From assembly GCA_905612405.1 (NCBI GenBank), contig CAJQRX010000006.1:1-56576 (forward strand): 56,576 nucleotides of DNA, written 5' to 3'. Below the pieces are notes generated by a model, which saw only the letters and a list, made by a program, of their open reading frames with translations, searched no databases and was not told the DNA's origin. Both the position numbers and the translations under genes were made by a program. Origin of the DNA: an uncultured Candidatus Thioglobus sp. (GTDB lineage: Bacteria > Pseudomonadota > Gammaproteobacteria > PS1 > Pseudothioglobaceae). The first letter of the stretch is position 1, and each line of letters opens with the position of its first letter. Shown here piece after piece: positions 51,920-56,576 of this stretch.

Positions 51920-52521
51920 TTTTGCGCTTCATCATAAGCCAAAACAATTGATTCAGCTTTTTTAGAAACTACTTCAGAAGATTCACCAGCCTTATATAGC
52001 CCTGATCCTATTCCAAAACCAGTAGCTCCAGCTTTAATCCAAGATAAAAAGTTTTTTGGGCCAACGCCGCCAACCATGAAAAGAGGTATATCTTCTGGCA
52101 AAACAGCCTTTAAAGCGATTAAATTTTCCTCCCCAATAAGAGAAGCTGGGAAAAACTTTAAACCATCAGCTCCAGAATTTAGTGCAGCGAAGCATTCTGT
52201 TGGAGTAATTACTCCTGGATAACTCAATATATTTGCCTCTTTAGTTGCCTTAACAACGCCAGGATCAAAATTAGGTGAAACAATAAAATTCACACCAATT
52301 TTAGCAAGAACTTCAACCTGCTTTATATCTGTTACTGTTCCAGCACCAAATTGAATTAATCCATCAAATTCATCACGAATTAGCTCGATACTTTCAAAAG
52401 CATTAGGGGAGTTAAGAGGCACTTCGACTTGGCTAATACCCCCTCTAACAATAACATTGACTACATCAAGAACTTCTTTTGGTTTAACGCCGCGTAATAT
52501 AGCAATTATATTTCTATTCAT
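51916..52521 (-). CDS. dgoA: 2-dehydro-3-deoxy-6-phosphogalactonate aldolase
   Basis: KDPG/KDPGal aldolase family: IAILRGVKPKEVLDV, GGISQVEVPLNSPNAFESI, FGAGTVTD, LKFFPAS, GGVGPKNF; next to dgoK. Confidence 0.92.
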   Translation of the reverse strand: MNRNIIAILRGVKPKEVLDVVNVIVRGGISQVEVPLNSPNAFESIELIRDEFDGLIQFGAGTVTDIKQVEVLAKIGVNFIVSPNFDPGVVKATKEANILSYPGVITPTECFAALNSGADGLKFFPASLIGEENLIALKAVLPEDIPLFMVGGVGPKNFLSWIKAGATGFGIGSGLYKAGESSEVVSKKAESIVLAYDEAQK

Positions 52522-52525
52522 ATTC

Positions 52526-53437
52526 TTATTCAGAGTAAAGTTCCATATAGGCAGAAGTCAGCCCTGATAATGTTGCAGCCTCAAGACTAAAAGGATGACT
52601 TTTTCCACCAAGTATTTTTAATCCTTTTTGATAATTTTTAGATAGAAGCTCAGAACCAATAATAATTACATTTTTATTTTTCCAATAATTTTTTGCCCCA
52701 TTTAGCTCAACACCTAATAATAATCCCGAAAGAATTGATCTTGCAGAGTTAGAGTCTAAATCATTAACTATTGATTCGGATCGTAATGAAAAAAGATCTG
52801 AAGAAATTAAACCTGGATTATCGAAACCCTTAATGACTCCATTTTCAAAACTAGCTTGGTCCCACCCATCTGACTCAATTGAATGCTTAATTAAAGTTTT
52901 ATTAGAAATTACACCAAAAAGCTCACCTGTCATAAAGGTTCTAAAGTTTTCTATCTGACCTGCCTTTACATTAACCCACTTTGTGTGAGTGCCTGGAAGG
53001 CAGACAATTCCATTAAAGTTTGGATTTTCTTTAATAAAACCAGCAATTTGAGTTTCCTCACCCCGCATAATATCTGCTGGCTTGTGCTGCATTACTCCCG
53101 GGACCAGATTGACCTGAATTCTAGTATCTTTTGTAGAAGCAACTGTAAGTTGAGTTTTATCTATAGGTACACATGGAGTTTTTAAATATGGCGTTTCAAC
53201 CCATCCTTGGCGAGCACCAACCATTCCACAAGCCATAACAGGCGTTATTTTTTTATTATCTAGCCAGTTTTCAATAAGGCGCAATAATACTGGCTCAAAT
53301 TCATTCTGCTGAAGATCTTTCATACCTTCATTAGATTCACTATAAGCAAGAACTTCACCTTGTTCATCAATAGCCCAGGCGCGCATATGAGTCGTTCCCC
53401 AATCTGCAGCAATCCACTTAGCTTTTACATCTATCAT
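52526..53437 (-). CDS. dgoK: 2-dehydro-3-deoxygalactonokinase
   Basis: IAADWGTTHMRAWAIDEQGEV, MACGMVGARQGWVETPY, LPGTHTKWV, FMTGELFGV. Confidence 0.94.
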   Translation of the reverse strand: MIDVKAKWIAADWGTTHMRAWAIDEQGEVLAYSESNEGMKDLQQNEFEPVLLRLIENWLDNKKITPVMACGMVGARQGWVETPYLKTPCVPIDKTQLTVASTKDTRIQVNLVPGVMQHKPADIMRGEETQIAGFIKENPNFNGIVCLPGTHTKWVNVKAGQIENFRTFMTGELFGVISNKTLIKHSIESDGWDQASFENGVIKGFDNPGLISSDLFSLRSESIVNDLDSNSARSILSGLLLGVELNGAKNYWKNKNVIIIGSELLSKNYQKGLKILGGKSHPFSLEAATLSGLTSAYMELYSE

Positions 53438-53443
53438 TATTTA

Positions 53444-54214
53444 TTATCCTGTAACTACTACGCCACCATCTATCACTAAAGCTTGGCCGGTCATCATTCG
53501 AGACGCGTTCGAAGCTAAAAATAATGTGGAGTCAATTAAATCATTAGGCATCAAGTGCTCTTTAATGCATTGTTTTTCCATATGAATTGCTAAATCTTTT
53601 TCATTTGCCCAGAGCTTTAACTGTCTTTCAGTAAGAACCCATCCTGGAATTAATGTGTTCACCCTAATACCATCAACGCCAAGCTCTCTGGCTAAACTTC
53701 TTGTTAGGCCTGTAATTCCAGCTTTAGAAGTAACATAAGCAGGTAGACCTGCATTGCCCATAATATAAGAGTTTGATGAAAAATTAATAATACTGCCACC
53801 ACCTTGAGCTTTCATAAATGGGGCCACCGCTTGAGCTGTAAAAAAATGAGGTCTTAGGTTAATATTAATTGACTGATCCCATTCTTCTGTTGTCATTTCA
53901 GCAAGGGTATGGCGTGTGTCATTAGCGGCATTATTTATAAGCACATTAATTCCACCATTGACCTTGGAAGCATTCAATATAGCTGACTTTAAAGCGTCAA
54001 TATCAGTTATATCACATTTAATAAATAAAGGATTATATTTATATTTTGAGGAAACTTTATTTAGAAATTCATCACAATTTGATCTCTGTACAAATGCGAC
54101 TTTAGCTCCTTGAGCTAAAAAACCCTCAGTTATTGATGCGCCAATACCCGATCCACCTCCAGTAATAAAAACTGAAGTATCTTCTAAATCTTTAAAAATT
54201 GCGTAAGCATTCAT
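53444..54214 (-). CDS. SDR-family oxidoreductase (candidate sugar 1-dehydrogenase)
   Basis: VFITGGGSGIGASITEGF, NNAAND, YVTSKAGITGLTRSLARELG. Confidence 0.88.
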   Translation of the reverse strand: MNAYAIFKDLEDTSVFITGGGSGIGASITEGFLAQGAKVAFVQRSNCDEFLNKVSSKYKYNPLFIKCDITDIDALKSAILNASKVNGGINVLINNAANDTRHTLAEMTTEEWDQSININLRPHFFTAQAVAPFMKAQGGGSIINFSSNSYIMGNAGLPAYVTSKAGITGLTRSLARELGVDGIRVNTLIPGWVLTERQLKLWANEKDLAIHMEKQCIKEHLMPNDLIDSTLFLASNASRMMTGQALVIDGGVVVTG

Positions 54215-55929
54215 TAATGAGATTCCCTAGTTGGAAGTCGAGTGTCTTTACCCACTAGGAAGTCAAGATCTGCACCTTTATCAGCTTGCATGACATGATC
54301 GATATAAAGTTTTGCATATCCACGGGTGTAATTTACCTTTGGTTCTTTCCTTGCTTTAAGACGCTCAACAATTTCAGACTCAGCAACTAGAAGTTCAAGT
54401 ACCCCATTGTATGTATCAAGACGGATACGATCGCCTGTTTCCACTATTGAGATTGGCCCACCTATATTTGCCTCAGGAGATACATGAAGCACTATTGTGC
54501 CAAAAGCGGTGCCTGACATGCGGGCATCTGAGATTCGAATCATGTCTCTAACTCCTTGCTCAATTAAAACTTTTGGTATTGGCATATTGCCAACCTCTGG
54601 CATTCCTGGATAGCCTTTAGGCCCACATCCCTTTAACACCAGAATAGAGTCTTTTGTTACTGCAAGATCAGGCCTATCGATATTAGCCTTTAAATCCTCA
54701 ATATCTTCAAAAACATAAGCTAAACCTTCGTGCTTTAACAATTCTTCTGTTGCAGCAGCAGGCTTAATAATTGCTCCATTTGGAGCCAAATTTCCTCTTA
54801 AAACCTTTAGCCCAGCTGCAGATTTTAATGGATTATTTATTGGCCTAATAACATCCTCATTAAATGTTTCAGCGCCCTTAAAGTAATTAGTTATGTCTTT
54901 ATTTAAAATCGTATTAGCAGGTTTTATATGATCCTTAATCTGCTCCAATACTGCAGGAACACCGCCTGCATAACAAAAATCTTCCATTAGGTATTTGCCT
55001 GATGGCATGCAATTAACAAGAAGAGGTATATCTACAGCTTTTTCAAAGTCCTCTAAAGTAAGCTCAATTTCAGCTCTGCCTGCTAAAGCCAACAAGTGAA
55101 TTACTGAATTAGTTGAACCCCCAACTGCACTATTTAATGTAATTGCATTTTGAAAACTTTCTTTTGTAAGGACTTTAGATAAATTTAAACCTTCTTCAAC
55201 CATCTCAACGATTCGTTTTCCTGTCATATGTGCTAGAGCCATTCTCCTTGCATCAACAGCTGGAATAGCAGCATTCGTTGGCAAACTTAAACCCATCCCT
55301 TCAACCAGGCTTGCCATTGTAGATGCAGTACCCATAGTCATGCACACCCCAGATGAGCGACTCATTCCAGTTTCAGCAGACATAAAATCTTGCAAAGACA
55401 TATCTCCAGCTCTAACATCCTCAGAAAAACGCCATACATCAGTTCCAGAACCAATATCTTGGCCTTTATATTTGCCATTTAGCATAGGGCCAGAAGAGAT
55501 AACAATTGTTGGTAAATCAACACTTGCTGCGCCCATTAATTGTCCTGGTGTAGTTTTATCGCAGCCACCTAACAAAACTACCCCATCAATTCCATAAGCC
55601 CTAATACTTTCCTCAACATCCATAGATAAAAGGTTACGAAAAAGCATTGCAGTTGGTTTCATTTGAGTTTCACCCAAAGACATTACAGGAAATTCAAGTG
55701 GCAAGCCTCCTGCCTCCCAAACACCTCTCTTAACACCTTCAGCTAAAGCTCTTAAACCTGCATTGCAAGGGGTTAATTCAGACCACGTATTACATATCCC
55801 AATTATTGGGCGCCCATCAAAGACGTGATCTGGAAAGCCTTGGCTTTTCATCCAACTACGATGGATAAAACCATCTTTATCCATTTTTCCATACCAATTT
55901 GACGAACGACGATTATTAGCTTTACTCAT
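54214..55929 (-). CDS. IlvD/Edd-family sugar-acid dehydratase (candidate galactonate/arabinonate dehydratase)
   Basis: GICNTWSELTPCNAGLRALAEGVKRGVWEAGG, GGCDKTTPGQLMGAASVDLP, SSGVCMTMGTASTM, MSGTAFGTIVLHVSPE. Confidence 0.9.
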   Translation of the reverse strand: MSKANNRRSSNWYGKMDKDGFIHRSWMKSQGFPDHVFDGRPIIGICNTWSELTPCNAGLRALAEGVKRGVWEAGGLPLEFPVMSLGETQMKPTAMLFRNLLSMDVEESIRAYGIDGVVLLGGCDKTTPGQLMGAASVDLPTIVISSGPMLNGKYKGQDIGSGTDVWRFSEDVRAGDMSLQDFMSAETGMSRSSGVCMTMGTASTMASLVEGMGLSLPTNAAIPAVDARRMALAHMTGKRIVEMVEEGLNLSKVLTKESFQNAITLNSAVGGSTNSVIHLLALAGRAEIELTLEDFEKAVDIPLLVNCMPSGKYLMEDFCYAGGVPAVLEQIKDHIKPANTILNKDITNYFKGAETFNEDVIRPINNPLKSAAGLKVLRGNLAPNGAIIKPAAATEELLKHEGLAYVFEDIEDLKANIDRPDLAVTKDSILVLKGCGPKGYPGMPEVGNMPIPKVLIEQGVRDMIRISDARMSGTAFGTIVLHVSPEANIGGPISIVETGDRIRLDTYNGVLELLVAESEIVERLKARKEPKVNYTRGYAKLYIDHVMQADKGADLDFLVGKDTRLPTRESH

Positions 55930-56576
55930 GCAGCTTTATCCCCTTCTATTACCATCATATTCGCTGGAAAAACTTTAGGTAATTGTAAGCCATGACTCAT
56001 TAAAAATTGCCCACTAAGCTTCAATGTTTTTTGCAAAAGACCACCTTTTGATTTACCAAGAGAGTTGATATGATTTTTGTTATGTAACGAGACATTATAC
56101 ATTGCCATTGAATCAAGCCCAGCTAACACCAGTGGGACTGGTGAGCTAAAACCTGATGACGCATTTTGACCAGCAAAAACAACAAAATGGTTTTCGATTG
56201 AATTAATTTGAATTTCAGCAGTAACGCTTTTATCGATGCAAGGTAGACGTAAAATATTTGCATCTCTCATCCATTGACGATTTTCCTTCCACCAACTAGT
56301 AACTGCTTTTAGAAGTGTTTTATCTGAAGATGATAGTTCACGAGGATCCATCTCAAAACCCATATGTCTTTGTGCTGCTACCCACGCTCTAAAAGCTATT
56401 GGAAGCTCACGACCAGAAGTGTGACAAACTTTAGGCCCAACATGACTTCCTGTTATTGAAGTTGGCAGCCACAATATTGCCTCATGCTGAATACGCAACC
56501 TTTCAATTGCATCATTACTGTCAGACAACCAAACTCTTTGTGTATGCTCTAAAATGCCATAATCTATTCGGCCACC
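55926..56576 (-). CDS. Alpha-galactosidase, GH36 family, C-terminal part (5' end beyond the window)
   Basis: The open frame continues to the edge as GGRIDYGILEHTQRVWLSDSNDAIERLRIQ...GSHVGPKVCHTSGRELPIAFRAWVAAQRHMGFEMDPREL, a characteristic GH36 C-terminal segment. The ORF-track start at 56528 is an internal TTG. Confidence 0.92.
   Translation of the reverse strand, partial: GGRIDYGILEHTQRVWLSDSNDAIERLRIQHEAILWLPTSITGSHVGPKVCHTSGRELPIAFRAWVAAQRHMGFEMDPRELSSSDKTLLKAVTSWWKENRQWMRDANILRLPCIDKSVTAEIQINSIENHFVVFAGQNASSGFSSPVPLVLAGLDSMAMYNVSLHNKNHINSLGKSKGGLLQKTLKLSGQFLMSHGLQLPKVFPANMMVIEGDKAA

Noticed and set aside
1-56576. Search for mobile elements, prophage, toxin-antitoxin or CRISPR systems
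   Set aside because: No transposase, integrase, capsid, Cas or paired toxin-antitoxin-like ORFs were recognisable in the translated track.

Overview
The window is an AT-rich, gene-dense bacterial chromosomal segment. Gene content and protein style suggest a marine gammaproteobacterium, possibly SUP05/Thioglobus-like; that is an inference and was not tested. Positions 1-34 kb are mostly housekeeping: a 7Fe ferredoxin fragment, pntAB, tdh-kbl, a GMC oxidoreductase, a secreted FG-GAP protein, tRNA-Ser(GGA), metG, mrp, an iscRSUA-hscBA-fdx operon with cysE, an LpxL-like acyltransferase, a TolC-like protein, aroK, ilvE, an M48 protease, rsgA, slyD, hemH, cbiX, serC/serB and umuDC. Positions 34-56.6 kb are accessory-like. 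They hold an 8-oxoguanine deaminase, a Ugp-like glycerol-3-phosphate ABC operon with a DeoR/GlpR regulator, HAD phosphatase, GlpD, a Na/Pi-PhoU transporter, GlpK, IclR, an orphan ABC ATPase, and a tightly overlapping galactoside operon (GH42, lactonase, DgoA, DgoK, SDR, IlvD/Edd dehydratase, GH36 truncated at the window edge). The strongest leads are: (i) a UmuD with an N-terminal DNA-binding-like extension and an extended palindrome just upstream of its start, suggesting a self-repressing, UmuDAb-like SOS regulator; (ii) a combined galactosidase, oxidative galactose and glycerol/G3P locus that could degrade galactosylglycerols (floridoside or galactolipid headgroups); (iii) a ferredoxin with both a lost cluster cysteine and a single-base frameshift. 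No CRISPR array, rRNA, prophage or transposase was seen.
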